DNA from: Pseudomonadota bacterium
GTDB lineage: Bacteria > Pseudomonadota > Gammaproteobacteria > Burkholderiales > UBA9220
Assembly: GCA_021845865.1 (NCBI GenBank)
Contig: JAJZVC010000004.1
Span: forward strand, 31,555 to 95,554
Length of the DNA: 64,000 nt
Direction: 5' to 3'
The translations under genes were made by a program, and so were the position numbers. Below, in pieces: positions 45,042 through 54,073 of the stretch (position 1 is the stretch's first letter; every line of letters starts with the position of its first letter). A model generated the notes under the pieces. The model did no database searches and had not been told where the DNA came from. It saw only the letters and a program-made list of their open reading frames with translations.

Positions 45042-46895
45042 CTACCCGACCCCGTTGGCCGCATCCTCCAGCACCTTGAGGAACTCGTCGCCGTAGCGCG
45101 CCAGCTTGGCTTGGCCGACGCCGCTGATCCCGCCCATTTCCGTCAGGCTGCCGGGGCGGCGGTTGAGGATTTCCAGCAGGGTGCTGTCGTGAAAGATGAC
45201 GTAGGGGGGAACGCCCTGCTCCCGGGCCAGTTCCAGGCGCTTGGCCTTGAGGGCCTGCCACAGGGGATCGTCGTTGGCGCCGGCGAAGGCCTCCTTGGCA
45301 CGGGCGGCCCGTTCGGCCTTGCTGCCACGCCGTTTGGCGGGCTCGGGGTCGCGGCGCAGCCACACGGCCTTTTCCCCCTTCAGCACCGGCCGCGCCTCCT
45401 CGGTGAGGCGCAGGCCGCCGTAGGCCTCCATGTCCACCTGCAGCAGGCCGGCGGCCACCAGTTGGCGGAAGACGCTGCTCCACTGGGCTTGGCTCAGCCC
45501 TTGGCCGATGCCGAAGGTGGACAGAGCCTGGTGGCGGAATTTTTCCACCTGGGGCGTGGCCTTGCCCAGCAGGACGTCGATCAGGTGGCCGACGCCGAAG
45601 CGCTGACCGGTGCGATAGACGCAGGAGAGGGCCTTTTGCGCCGCCTCGGTGCCGTCCCAGGTGTCCACCGGCTCCAGGCAGTTATCGCACTGGCCGCAGT
45701 TGCCCGGGTGCTCCTCGCCAAAGTAGCGCAATATCGCCTGATGACGGCAGGCGGTGGATTCGCAGTAGCCCAGCAGGGCGTCGAGCTTGCGCAGTTCCAG
45801 GCGCTTGCGCTCCTCGGGGGTGTCGCCGGAGTCGAGCAGTTGGCGCAGGGACACCACGTCCCCCAAGCCGTAGGCCATCCAGGCGTCGGCCGGCAGGCCG
45901 TCGCGACCCGCGCGGCCGGTCTCCTGGTAGTAGCCCTCCATGCTCTTGGGCAGGTCCAGGTGGGCGACGAAGCGCACGTTGGGCTTGTCGATGCCCATGC
46001 CGAAGGCCACCGTCGCCACCATGACGACGCCCTCCTCCCGCAGGAAGCGGGTCTGGTTGGCGTTGCGGGTGGCGGCGTCGAGCCCCGCGTGGTAGGGCAA
46101 GGCGTCCCAGCCCCGTTCCTTGAGCCAGGCGGCGGTTTCCTCCACCTTGCGCCGGGACAGGCAATAGACGATGCCGGCATCGTTGGGGTGTTCGGCCTCG
46201 AGGAAGGCCAGCAACTGCTGGCGGGCGTTGGCCTTCTGCGTCACCCGGTAGCGGATGTTGGGCCGGTCGAAGCTGGAGACGAAGCGGCGCGCCTGCTCCA
46301 GGGCCAGGCGCTCGACGATTTCGTTGCGGGTCGGCGCGTCCGCCGTGGCGGTGAGGGCGATGCGCGGCACGGCGGGGAAGCGCTCGTGGAGCACGGTCAA
46401 TTCCCGGTACTCGGGGCGGAAATCGTGGCCCCACTGGGAAACGCAATGGGCCTCGTCGATGGCGAAGAGGGCCAGCCCCGGCCCCATCTGTACCCGCTCC
46501 AGCATCTCGAGAAACCCCGGCGTCAGCAGCCGCTCCGGCGCCACGTAGAGAATATCCAGCGCCCCCTGCGCCAACGCCCTTTGCACCTTCCGCGCCTCCT
46601 CGGCGGCGAGGCTGGAGTTGAGGAACGCGGCCTTCACCCCAAGCTGGCGCAGGGCGTCCACCTGGTCCTGCATCAGGGCGATGAGGGGCGACACCACGAT
46701 GCCGACGCCGGGCCGCAGCAGGGCGGGAATCTGGTAGCAGAGGGACTTGCCGCCGCCGGTGGGCATCAGCACCAGGGCATCGCCCCCGCTCGCCACGTGC
46801 TCGACGATGGCTTCCTGCTCGCCGCGGAAGGACGAGTAGCCGAAAACGTCGTGGAGGATTTTCTGGGCGGAGGAAGACGGCACGGGGCAGGACAC
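45042..46895 (-). CDS. recQ: ATP-dependent DNA helicase RecQ
   Basis: 617 residues. Motif I is [17 protein letters not shown], motif [22 protein letters not shown], motif [11 protein letters not shown]. The zinc-binding cysteines follow ([26 protein letters not shown]), then the winged-helix (RQC) domain and a C-terminal HRDC domain ([20 protein letters not shown]). Works in recombination repair and fork restart. It converges on the STAND-nuclease gene with 24 bases between. Confidence 0.97.
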   Translation of the reverse strand: MSCPVPSSSAQKILHDVFGYSSFRGEQEAIVEHVASGGDALVLMPTGGGKSLCYQIPALLRPGVGIVVSPLIALMQDQVDALRQLGVKAAFLNSSLAAEEARKVQRALAQGALDILYVAPERLLTPGFLEMLERVQMGPGLALFAIDEAHCVSQWGHDFRPEYRELTVLHERFPAVPRIALTATADAPTRNEIVERLALEQARRFVSSFDRPNIRYRVTQKANARQQLLAFLEAEHPNDAGIVYCLSRRKVEETAAWLKERGWDALPYHAGLDAATRNANQTRFLREEGVVMVATVAFGMGIDKPNVRFVAHLDLPKSMEGYYQETGRAGRDGLPADAWMAYGLGDVVSLRQLLDSGDTPEERKRLELRKLDALLGYCESTACRHQAILRYFGEEHPGNCGQCDNCLEPVDTWDGTEAAQKALSCVYRTGQRFGVGHLIDVLLGKATPQVEKFRHQALSTFGIGQGLSQAQWSSVFRQLVAAGLLQVDMEAYGGLRLTEEARPVLKGEKAVWLRRDPEPAKRRGSKAERAARAKEAFAGANDDPLWQALKAKRLELAREQGVPPYVIFHDSTLLEILNRRPGSLTEMGGISGVGQAKLARYGDEFLKVLEDAANGVG

Positions 46896-47132
46896 GGGAA
46901 TGGGAAAAACGGCTATTCTACCCTGACGGTCGATAAAACATGCCGCCGGCCTAGCAGCGGCCCGAGGGCAAAACGGAACCTCCCGCGCCCTGGCGCTGTC
47001 TCATTGGGAGTTCGACCCCAGGTCCCCATGGCCAAGAACAAAGCTTACCGCCGCACGAGGGCGCTAAAACAAGCCGTCACAGTGCTGCCGCCGCAAAAAC
47101 TCCGCGAATACTCACCCATAAGGAGATTTCAC

Positions 47133-48224
47133 ATGCCTTCGCTTTTCGACCCCTTGCAACTGGGCGATATCAAACTCGAAAACCGCATCGTCATGGCCCC
47201 CCTTACCCGCAACCGGGCCGTCGAAGGCAACAAGCCGGGGCCGATGACGGTCGAGTATTACCGCCAGCGCGCCACGGCCGGCCTGATCATCGCGGAGGCC
47301 AGCCAGATCAGCCCCATGGCCCAGGGCTATCTCGACACTCCCGGCATCTATTCCCCCGAACAGGTCGCCGCGTGGCGCCAAGTCACCGATGCGGTCCATG
47401 CCGAGGGGGGACGGATTATCATCCAGCTGTGGCACGTGGGCCGGGTTTCCCATGTTTCCCTGCTGCCCGACGGCGCATCCCCGGTCTCCTCGACCGACCG
47501 CCAGTCGAATGCCATGACCTTTACCCGCGACGGTTTCGTTCCGGTTTCCAAGCCCCGCGCCCTGCGGGACGACGAACTGCCGGGCCTGATCGGCGACTAT
47601 GTCCATGCCGCCCGCTGCGCCATGGAGGCGGGGTTCGACGGGGTCGAGGTCCATTCGGCCAACACCTATCTGCTCGAGCAGTTCCTGCGGGACAGCATCA
47701 ACGACCGGACGGGCCCCTACGGCGGCAGCATCGCCAACCGGGCCCGCCTCGCCGTCGAGGTCGTTCAGGCCGTGGCGGAAGCCATCGGTCCCGGCCGGAC
47801 CGGCGCGCGCCTGAGCCCGATGACGACCTTCGGCAACACGGCCGAGCGGGACAGCCAGCCCCAGGCCCTCTACGGCCACGTGGTCGAACGGCTGGCCCCC
47901 CTCAAGCTCGCCTTTGTCCACGTCATCGAGGGCGAGACGGGCGGCGACCGCGCCCCTGCCGACGCGGCGGCACCCTTCGATTACGACGCCCTGCGCGCCC
48001 GTTTTCCCGGCGCCTGGATGGTCAACAACGGCTACACGCGGGATACGGCGATGGCAGCGGTGGCAAGCGGCAAGGCTGACCTGGTGGCCTTCGGGCGCCC
48101 CTTCATCAGCAACCCCGATTTGGTCCGTCGCCTGCGGGAGAACGCGCCCCTCAACGAACTGCGCGCCGACAAGCTTTACGGCGGCGGCGCCGAGGGCTAT
48201 ATCGACTACCCCGCTCTTTCTTAG
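47133..48224 (+). CDS. Old Yellow Enzyme family alkene reductase (NemA-like)
   Basis: 363 residues, FMN-dependent TIM barrel. Signature motifs are LFDPLQLGDIKLENRIVMAPL, IIIQLWHVGRVSH, and VEVHSANTYLLEQFLRDSIN with the substrate-binding His and Asn (HSAN), and FGRPFISNPDLVRRL. Reduces activated C=C bonds and nitro compounds such as N-ethylmaleimide. AAGGAG at 47120-47125 supports this ATG; the frame extends upstream but without a ribosome site. Confidence 0.9.
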   Translation: MPSLFDPLQLGDIKLENRIVMAPLTRNRAVEGNKPGPMTVEYYRQRATAGLIIAEASQISPMAQGYLDTPGIYSPEQVAAWRQVTDAVHAEGGRIIIQLWHVGRVSHVSLLPDGASPVSSTDRQSNAMTFTRDGFVPVSKPRALRDDELPGLIGDYVHAARCAMEAGFDGVEVHSANTYLLEQFLRDSINDRTGPYGGSIANRARLAVEVVQAVAEAIGPGRTGARLSPMTTFGNTAERDSQPQALYGHVVERLAPLKLAFVHVIEGETGGDRAPADAAAPFDYDALRARFPGAWMVNNGYTRDTAMAAVASGKADLVAFGRPFISNPDLVRRLRENAPLNELRADKLYGGGAEGYIDYPALS

Positions 48225-48253
48225 AACCTCGCTCGGAAAATCCTTAGGCTGCG

Positions 48254-48282
48254 TTGAGGCGCGACGCCGCTTGTGTTAAAAG
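48254..48282 (+). promoter_or_regulatory. Possible promoter of the ThDP enzyme gene
   Basis: TTGAGG (48254-48259), 17-base spacer, TAAAAG (48277-48282), about 75 bases before the proposed start. Confidence 0.35.
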
Positions 48283-48355
48283 TACCCCTTTTCGATGGCC
48301 GACCTGCACGGGTTGCTTCCGGCGAGCCCGGCGGATCCGAAATGGATACTTCGTC

Positions 48356-50017
48356 TTGGAAATAGCAGTCAGCGAACTGATCGTCAGGTTCATGGAGCGC
48401 CTGGGAGTCACCCATGTATTCGGCATGCCTGGCGCCCATATCCTGCCGGTCTACGATAGCCTGTACGACTCCCAGCTCATGACCGTTCTGGTCAAGCACG
48501 AGCAGGGGGCGGCCTTCATGGCCGGTGGCTATGCGCGGGCCACGGGGAAGATCGCGGCCTGCATCACCACCGCGGGGCCCGGCGCCACCAACCTGGTGAC
48601 CGGCATCGCCAACGCCTACGCGGACAAGCAGCCGGTGCTGGTCATCACCGGCGAGACTTCCACCCAGTTTTTCGGCAAGGGCGGGCTGCAGGAGAGTTCC
48701 GGCGAGGGCGGCAGCATCGACCAGGTCACGCTATTTGCCGGCATCACCCGCTACCACAAGCTGATCGAACGCACGGATTACCTGCCCACGGTGCTGAACC
48801 AGGCGGCCAAGCACCTGCTTTCCCGAACCCCCGGCCCGGTGGTGCTGAGCTTCCCCCATAACGTGCAGAAGGAAATGGTGGATGCCTCCCTCCTGGATCG
48901 GATTTCCTTCGCGCCCATGAACGGCGACTGCGTGATCGCCGAGCCATACCTCGACAAGAGCGTGGAACTGCTCCGCGCAGCGAAGCGCCCCCTGATCGTC
49001 GCCGGCTACGGCTGCATCCATTCCGGCGCCCAGGAACACCTGCGCCGCATCAGCGAGCGGCTCAACATTCCGGTGGCCAGCAGCCTCAAGGCCAAGGGCG
49101 CGCTCGACGAACGCTCCCCCCTGGCCCTGGGCAGCCTCGGCGTCACCTCCGGCGGCCACGCCATGCGCTACCTGGAGCAGGAGGCCGACCTGGTGCTGGT
49201 GCTGGGAGCGGGTTTCAACGAAAGGACCAGCTATGTCTGGGACCGGAACCTGCTGGCGGGCAAGAAGCTCATCCAGGTGGATATCAGCGCCCAGCAGCTG
49301 GAAAAGGTCTTCTGCGCCGATCTGGCGATACAGGCCGATGCCAGTGCCTATCTGCGGGCGCTGGATTCCGCCCTGGAGGCGCTGCCAGCGAAAAAACCGG
49401 TGGATGTCGCCGCCTTCATCGCCGCCGCCCAGGCCCAAGCCGATGCCGCCGGCGAGACCATCTTCAACCGTCAATTCGACCACGTGCGCGCCTTTTACGC
49501 CTGGCTGGAGCACAAGTTTCCGGACGGCCTGGCCATGTTCGACGACAACATCGTCTTCGCCCAGAATTTCTACCGGGTGTCCGCCCAGGACCGCTATTAC
49601 CCCAATACCGGCATCTCCTCCCTGGGCCATGCCGTCCCGGCGGCCATCGGCGCCGGCTGCGCGATAGGCCAGCCGCTGTTCGCCGTGATCGGCGACGGCG
49701 GCTTCCAGATGTGCGCCATGGAAATCATGACGGCGGTGAATTACGCCATCCCGCTGAACATCGTCCTGTTCAACAACAGCACCATGGGCCTGATCCGCAA
49801 GAACCAGCACCACCTCTACCGGGATCGTTTCATCGACTGCGATTTCACCAACCCGGACTACGGGCTGCTGGCGCAATCCTTCGGCATCCGGCATTGCCGG
49901 GTGGAAAACGAGGAAGACCTGGCGAAGCTGGAAGCCATCGATTTCCGCCGTGGCATCAACCTCATCGAGGTCGCCCTCGACCAGGATGCCTACCCGAATT
50001 ATTCCTCCCGCCGTTAA
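48356..50017 (+). CDS. ThDP-dependent enzyme of the acetolactate synthase family
   Basis: About 553 residues. The catalytic Glu is in LVKHEQGAAFMAGGYARATGK, the central FAD/DHS domain contains VASSLKAKGALDERSPLALG, and the ThDP-binding motif is GDGGFQMCAMEIMTAVNY...LFNNS. Real acetolactate synthases usually have a different QEVD-type loop, here replaced by GGSIDQVTLFAGITRYHKL, and no small subunit is adjacent. Another carboligase or decarboxylase activity is likely. The start is uncertain: TTG 48356 gives the normal N-terminus IAVSELIVRFMERLGV, ATG 48390 is an alternative. The next gene starts 3 bases after the stop. Confidence 0.8.
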   Translation: MEIAVSELIVRFMERLGVTHVFGMPGAHILPVYDSLYDSQLMTVLVKHEQGAAFMAGGYARATGKIAACITTAGPGATNLVTGIANAYADKQPVLVITGETSTQFFGKGGLQESSGEGGSIDQVTLFAGITRYHKLIERTDYLPTVLNQAAKHLLSRTPGPVVLSFPHNVQKEMVDASLLDRISFAPMNGDCVIAEPYLDKSVELLRAAKRPLIVAGYGCIHSGAQEHLRRISERLNIPVASSLKAKGALDERSPLALGSLGVTSGGHAMRYLEQEADLVLVLGAGFNERTSYVWDRNLLAGKKLIQVDISAQQLEKVFCADLAIQADASAYLRALDSALEALPAKKPVDVAAFIAAAQAQADAAGETIFNRQFDHVRAFYAWLEHKFPDGLAMFDDNIVFAQNFYRVSAQDRYYPNTGISSLGHAVPAAIGAGCAIGQPLFAVIGDGGFQMCAMEIMTAVNYAIPLNIVLFNNSTMGLIRKNQHHLYRDRFIDCDFTNPDYGLLAQSFGIRHCRVENEEDLAKLEAIDFRRGINLIEVALDQDAYPNYSSRR

Positions 50018-50020
50018 TCC

Positions 50021-51847
50021 ATGAGCGGTTTCAATTCTCCCCAACTGGCGGCATGCCTCGCGCGCCATCAGTCCGCCATTCCCGGCCTGGCCGAAATCGG
50101 CGTTCGCCTGTCGGAACCGAACACGCTCGACGGGCTGATCGGCCTCTACGAATGCTGCTATCCCCTGCTGGAACAGGCGATGTGGTCCGGGGAGGCGGAT
50201 TTTCATCCTCTGCAGGCCGACTACCAGGCCCTGTTCCGCGAGCAGGAGGCCCTGATCCGGCAGCGCGGCGGCGACGACCGCCACCATTTCATCCTCGGCA
50301 TCCCCATCGCCGACCGCCCGCCCCACCTGCGGGCCTGCCTGGAAAGCATTTACCAGCTGTGCGCCCTGTTCGGCTACGGCGGGCGGACGGATGGCGCGTG
50401 GGACAAGATCAAGGTCGTCGTCGCCGAGGACAGCCGCGATGAAGACAACATCCGCCGGCACATCGAGCTGGTGGCGGAATACCGGCAGAAAGGCCTGCAG
50501 GTCTTTCATTTCGGCCTGGACGAGCAGTACCGGCTGCTGCGCGCCCTCCCCGCCGAGAAGCGCGACAAGCTGGGCCATCTGCTCACCACCCAGCCCCGGG
50601 AACGGTTCTACCGCAAGGGCCAGGCCGCCAACCGCAACCTGAGCTACCTGAAGTTCCTGCAACTGACGGAGGACAAGGAACGGACGCTGTATTACCTGGT
50701 GGACAGCGACCAGCATTTTTGCGTCAACCGGAAAACCGAAGCCGGCGAAGAGGCGGCGTACGCGCTGAACTATTTCCACGCCATCGACCGGATTTTCCGC
50801 ACCACCGATACCCTGATGCTCACCGGCAAGCTGGTGGGCGACCCGCCCGTCTCACCGTCGGTGATGGCGGCCAACTTCCTCGACGACGTGACGGCTTTCT
50901 TCGCCCGCCTGGCGGCCTTGCCCGCTGAGCAGGCCTGCCAGTTTCACGGCGCCCCGGGACCGCTGCCGGGCGACGCCGCCTACCACGACCTGGCCGGACT
51001 ATTCGGCTTCGACAACCAGGCAAACACCTTTCCCTACCAGTGCCGGCTTTCCGGCGCCCACGACCATTGCGCCTGCCTCAAGGACTTCGCCCGGCGGCTC
51101 AACGCCTTCTTCTTCGGCGAGCACCTCACGCGCAAGACCTGGTTTGCCTACGGCAGCGGCTTTGGCCAACTCGCCCCGGCGCGGACGGTCTATCCCGGCA
51201 ATTACGTCGTCAGCCATGCCGGGCTGAAATACATTATCCCCTTCGGCCATCTGCGCTTAAGAATGTCCGGCCCCACCGCCGGGCGGCTGATCGCCGCCGA
51301 AATCGGGGGGCGCTTCGCCTCCTTCAACATGCCCAATCTGCACCGGCGCACCACCGAGGCAGGCCTGGACGACGATTTCCGCCCCGGCGTGGAACTGGAC
51401 GAAGCCCGGCAACGGGTTGACCTGTCCGACGAATTCGAGCGCCAGTTCTTCGGCGACCTGATGCTGTTTTCCACCGAAGAATTGGTCAGGCAGGCGGATG
51501 TGAAGCAGCCATTTCCCCATGACGTGATCGAATCGGTCATCACCCGCAAGGAAGCCGAACTGCTGGCGCTGTACCAGCAGAAGCACGAAGCCATCGTTGC
51601 CAGGAACAGCCGACTGCATGAACTGGTATTCAACGCCGGGCATTGGTGGCTGAATTCGCCTGAACTGGCGCCAGCCTTGCGTCAGGTGCAGACCTTCATC
51701 GACAACATCGCGCGCAATTTTGGTGAACACGCAGCCGCCTGGGACCAAATCCAGTCAGCCGAGCATCGTGCCCAGCGCAAAGGGCAGATTATCGAAGCCC
51801 TGATGAATTACCGGGCGGAGCGGGACGCCTGGGACAGCCTATTCTAG
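50021..51847 (+). CDS. Glycosyltransferase-like protein (GT-A type)
   Basis: 608 residues. Residues about 85-310 resemble a family 2-type glycosyltransferase: FILGIPIADRPPHLRACLESI, VVVAEDSRDEDNIRRH and the likely metal/nucleotide DxD in YYLVDSDQHFC. The second half is helical and unassigned (FASFNMPNLHRRTTEAG). No membrane segment seen. It is probably co-transcribed with the ThDP enzyme and converges with the sulfotransferase-like gene, overlapping it by 9 bases. The substrate is unknown. Confidence 0.65.
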   Translation: MSGFNSPQLAACLARHQSAIPGLAEIGVRLSEPNTLDGLIGLYECCYPLLEQAMWSGEADFHPLQADYQALFREQEALIRQRGGDDRHHFILGIPIADRPPHLRACLESIYQLCALFGYGGRTDGAWDKIKVVVAEDSRDEDNIRRHIELVAEYRQKGLQVFHFGLDEQYRLLRALPAEKRDKLGHLLTTQPRERFYRKGQAANRNLSYLKFLQLTEDKERTLYYLVDSDQHFCVNRKTEAGEEAAYALNYFHAIDRIFRTTDTLMLTGKLVGDPPVSPSVMAANFLDDVTAFFARLAALPAEQACQFHGAPGPLPGDAAYHDLAGLFGFDNQANTFPYQCRLSGAHDHCACLKDFARRLNAFFFGEHLTRKTWFAYGSGFGQLAPARTVYPGNYVVSHAGLKYIIPFGHLRLRMSGPTAGRLIAAEIGGRFASFNMPNLHRRTTEAGLDDDFRPGVELDEARQRVDLSDEFERQFFGDLMLFSTEELVRQADVKQPFPHDVIESVITRKEAELLALYQQKHEAIVARNSRLHELVFNAGHWWLNSPELAPALRQVQTFIDNIARNFGEHAAAWDQIQSAEHRAQRKGQIIEALMNYRAERDAWDSLF

Positions 51848-52579
51848 GCAAAGCGAATCCGCCGCATTGCCGATGATTGCCCGCCGGCACTCCCGGTAAG
51901 CCTCCCGCGCCCGGCGCAGCGCGTCCTCCGGAATGGCGACATGGGAATAATCGCTCGGCGTCCGGTCGATCTTGCCGCTGTGAATGCGCTCCGACGAGTC
52001 GCCCTTGCGGGGCTTGCCGGTGTGGCTGAAGATTTGATAGCGCTCGCTCAAGGGCGAATCCAGTTCCAGCCAATCCGACAGTTTCGGGAGCAGCCGTTCC
52101 GGCGCCTGTTGTAAAAGCTCGGCGTCGAAATAGAAATAGGGTCGAGCGGCGGTCCGGCTGAAATCGGCGAGGGCCTGGACGCGGGCGACGTAGTAGTTCG
52201 CGGCCTCGAGGGGGGAAGCGTAAAGCTCTTTGCTTTCCTTGCGCGTGAACAGGTCGACGATGCTCTTGATGGCGCGCTCCGGCTCCAGCAGCGAAACCAG
52301 TATCCTCATCTCCGCCAGGCCCAGCCGCTCGGGTTTCAGCACATAGTCGTTGTGCAGCAGCTTGTCGAACAGATAGCGGCTGTTTTCCTTGAGCGCATCG
52401 CCTTCCAGGAACACCTCGAGCTGCCTGTCCAACGCGGACGGAGCCTCATAGCTGAGGTGCATTTCGTAGTAGCCGTTGACCTGCGGATGGGAGCCGAGAA
52501 TATGCCCGGCCAGACTGGTGAAGGCGCGCATATGGCTGAGGAGGAAAATCCGGGAAAGTTGCTCGGGCAAGGCATTCAT
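51839..52579 (-). CDS. Sulfotransferase-like protein
   Basis: 246 residues. The N-terminal IFLLSHMRAFTSLAGHILGSH and PQVNGYYEMHLSY resemble the 5'-phosphosulfate loop of PAPS-dependent sulfotransferases, though Arg-x-Gly-Ser of the classical motif is changed to Arg-x-Phe-Thr. Later SIVDLFTRKES and the C-terminal RTPSDYSHVAIPEDALRRAR fit the fold loosely. It would add sulfate to a sugar or other metabolite. No recognised partner besides the converging glycosyltransferase. Confidence 0.6.
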   Translation of the reverse strand: MNALPEQLSRIFLLSHMRAFTSLAGHILGSHPQVNGYYEMHLSYEAPSALDRQLEVFLEGDALKENSRYLFDKLLHNDYVLKPERLGLAEMRILVSLLEPERAIKSIVDLFTRKESKELYASPLEAANYYVARVQALADFSRTAARPYFYFDAELLQQAPERLLPKLSDWLELDSPLSERYQIFSHTGKPRKGDSSERIHSGKIDRTPSDYSHVAIPEDALRRAREAYRECRRAIIGNAADSLCLE

Positions 52580-52611
52580 CGCTTAAGCCGGTCGGTTTCT
52601 TGCCAAGGGGC

Positions 52612-52645
52612 AAAAAAGAAACGGCCTAGATTTTACTCTAGGCCG
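52612..52645 (-). terminator. Terminator of the tRNA transcript
   Basis: Stem CGGCCTAGA / TCTAGGCCG (52622-52630 and 52637-52645) with a T-rich tract on the minus strand, just after tRNA-His. Confidence 0.85.
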
Positions 52646-52653
52646 CTGAGATG

Positions 52654-52730
52654 TGGGGTGGACGATGGGACTCGAACCCACGACAACCGGAATCACAATC
52701 CGGGACTCTACCAACTGAGCTACGTCCACC
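52654..52730 (-). tRNA. tRNA-His (GTG)
   Basis: 77 bases with encoded CCA. The anticodon GTG is in GATTGTGATT, the T loop is GTTCGAG, and the 8-base acceptor with the extra 5' G is typical of tRNA-His. Last of three tRNA genes in one transcript. Confidence 0.97.
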
Positions 52731-52757
52731 ATTGAACTGTCGCGCACAACGAATTCT

Positions 52758-52834
52758 TGGCGTGCCCGACAGGGATCGAACCTGTAACCCCCAGCTTAGA
52801 AGGCTGGTGCTCTATCCAGTTGAGCTACGGGCAC
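52758..52834 (-). tRNA. tRNA-Arg (TCT)
   Basis: 77 bases with encoded CCA. Acceptor stem GTGCCCG / CGGGCAC, anticodon TCT in CCTTCTAAG, T loop GTTCGATC. Second in the transcript. Confidence 0.97.
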
Positions 52835-52852
52835 CGCTCAACCTGCTAACCT

Positions 52853-52929
52853 TGGTCGGGGTGGAGAGATTCGAACTCCCGACATCCTGGTCCCAAACCA
52901 GGCGCGCTACCAGGCTACGCTACACCCCG
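52853..52929 (-). tRNA. tRNA-Pro (TGG)
   Basis: 77 bases with encoded CCA. Acceptor CGGGGTG / CACCCCG, anticodon TGG in GGTTTGGGACC, T loop GTTCGAAT. First in the transcript, about 10 bases after a strong promoter. Confidence 0.97.
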
Positions 52930-52939
52930 AAGGCGCGAA

Positions 52940-52968
52940 ACTATACCGCGCTCCCGGGCAAAGGTCAA
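52940..52968 (-). promoter_or_regulatory. Strong promoter of the tRNA Pro-Arg-His transcript
   Basis: On the minus strand TTGACC (52968-52963), exactly 17 bases, then TATAGT (52945-52940), and 10 bases to tRNA-Pro. A GC-rich CGCGCC discriminator follows the -10, as expected of stringently controlled promoters; dksA, the partner regulator, is 2 kb away. Confidence 0.8.
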
Positions 52969-52974
52969 TCCGCC

Positions 52975-53004
52975 TTGAGCGAAAAGGCGCAAAAATGGGA
53001 TAAT
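52975..53004 (+). promoter_or_regulatory. Probable folD promoter
   Basis: TTGAGC (52975-52980), 18 bases, GATAAT (52999-53004) with an upstream TGG, 29 bases before folD. Confidence 0.5.
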
Positions 53005-53033
53005 TCCCCTTTCCCACTACCGGTTTACTCATC

Positions 53034-53888
53034 ATGCCCGCAAAAATCATCGACGGCAAAGCCATCGCCGACAACCTGTTGCAAACCATCCGCAACCGCG
53101 TCGAGGAAAGGGCCGCCGCCGGCAAGCGCCGCCCCGGCCTGGCCGTGGTGCTGGTAGGGGACGATCCGGCGTCGTCCATCTACGTGCGCAACAAGCGCCG
53201 CGCCTGCGAAACCACCGGCTTTCACTCCGTCTCCTACGACCTGCCCGCCGCCACCACCCAGGAAGAACTGCTGGCACTGATCGATAAGCTGAACGAGGCG
53301 CCGGATATCGACGGCATCCTGGTGCAGATGCCGGTGCCGGCCCATATCGACCCGGAGGCCATCGTCGAGCGCATCCATCCGGACAAGGACGTGGACGGCT
53401 TCCATCCCTACAACATCGGCCGCCTGGCGTTGCGCATCCCCGTGCTTCAGCCCTGCACGCCGCGGGGCGTGATGACCCTGCTGGAAAGCACTGGAGAAAG
53501 CCTGCGGGGCAAGAACGCGGTGGTCGTCGGCGCCTCCAACACCGTGGGCCGCCCCATGGTGCTGGAACTGCTGCTGGCGGGCGCCACCGTCACCGTCACC
53601 CACAGCGCCACCCGCGACCTGGAGTCCTTCGTGCGCAACGCGGAAATCCTGGTGGTGGCCGTGGGCCGTCCGGAACTGGTGAAAGGCGAGTGGATCAAGG
53701 ACGGCGCCATCGTCATCGATGTCGGCATCAACCGCCTGGAAAGCGGCAAGATTTGCGGCGACGTGGAGTTCGAGGCCGCCAAGGAGCGCGCTTCCTGGAT
53801 CACGCCGGTTCCCGGCGGCGTCGGCCCCATGACCGTCGCCACCCTGCTGGAAAACACGCTGGACGCAGCCGAAAAACTGCATGCTTGA
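53034..53888 (+). CDS. folD: Bifunctional methylenetetrahydrofolate dehydrogenase/cyclohydrolase
   Basis: 284 residues. Makes 10-formyl-THF from 5,10-methylene-THF with NADP. Motifs are [19 protein letters not shown] with the catalytic Lys region, [37 protein letters not shown], and the signature [20 protein letters not shown]. Complete and of normal length. A structured segment and a strong terminator follow. Confidence 0.97.
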   Translation: MPAKIIDGKAIADNLLQTIRNRVEERAAAGKRRPGLAVVLVGDDPASSIYVRNKRRACETTGFHSVSYDLPAATTQEELLALIDKLNEAPDIDGILVQMPVPAHIDPEAIVERIHPDKDVDGFHPYNIGRLALRIPVLQPCTPRGVMTLLESTGESLRGKNAVVVGASNTVGRPMVLELLLAGATVTVTHSATRDLESFVRNAEILVVAVGRPELVKGEWIKDGAIVIDVGINRLESGKICGDVEFEAAKERASWITPVPGGVGPMTVATLLENTLDAAEKLHA

Positions 53889-53914
53889 GGCGGGATACCT
53901 TCTCCATGCCGGCC

Positions 53915-53977
53915 CCAGCGTGTTTCAGCGCAAGCCAACCTGCGCAGGCAGGTGACGCTGAAGCCAAAACGCGCTGG
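53915..53977 (+). ncRNA. Structured element in the folD 3' region (possible small RNA)
   Basis: CCAGCGTGTTT pairs with AAACGCGCTGG (one wobble), then CAGCG with CGCTG across an asymmetric bulge, and an inner CCTGCGCAGG hairpin. It lies between the folD stop and the terminator at 54026. It might be a stable 3' UTR, a processed small RNA, or a degraded repeat; no known family was recognised. Confidence 0.4.
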
Positions 53978-54025
53978 ACGCCACGGAGACGTTACACAGC
54001 CAGTCCGAACCTTTTAGCTTGTCCC

Positions 54026-54059
54026 AAAAACAAACCCGCCATCCGGCGGGTTTGTTTTT
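54026..54059. terminator. Bidirectional terminator between folD and the CbbY-like gene
   Basis: A perfect 15-bp stem AAAAACAAACCCGCC / GGCGGGTTTGTTTTT with loop ATCC. T-runs exist on both strands, serving both converging genes. Confidence 0.95.
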
Positions 54060-54073
54060 GATGCTTGCTGAAC

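Noticed and set aside
45018-47132. Plus-strand frame running into the Old Yellow Enzyme gene (over 1,000 codons in total)
   Set aside because: The first two thirds are antisense to recQ. Only the part from 47133 has a ribosome site and family sequence.
48731-50779. Minus-strand open frame of 682 codons
   Set aside because: Antisense to the ThDP enzyme and glycosyltransferase-like genes; no motifs; composition is that of a mirror frame.
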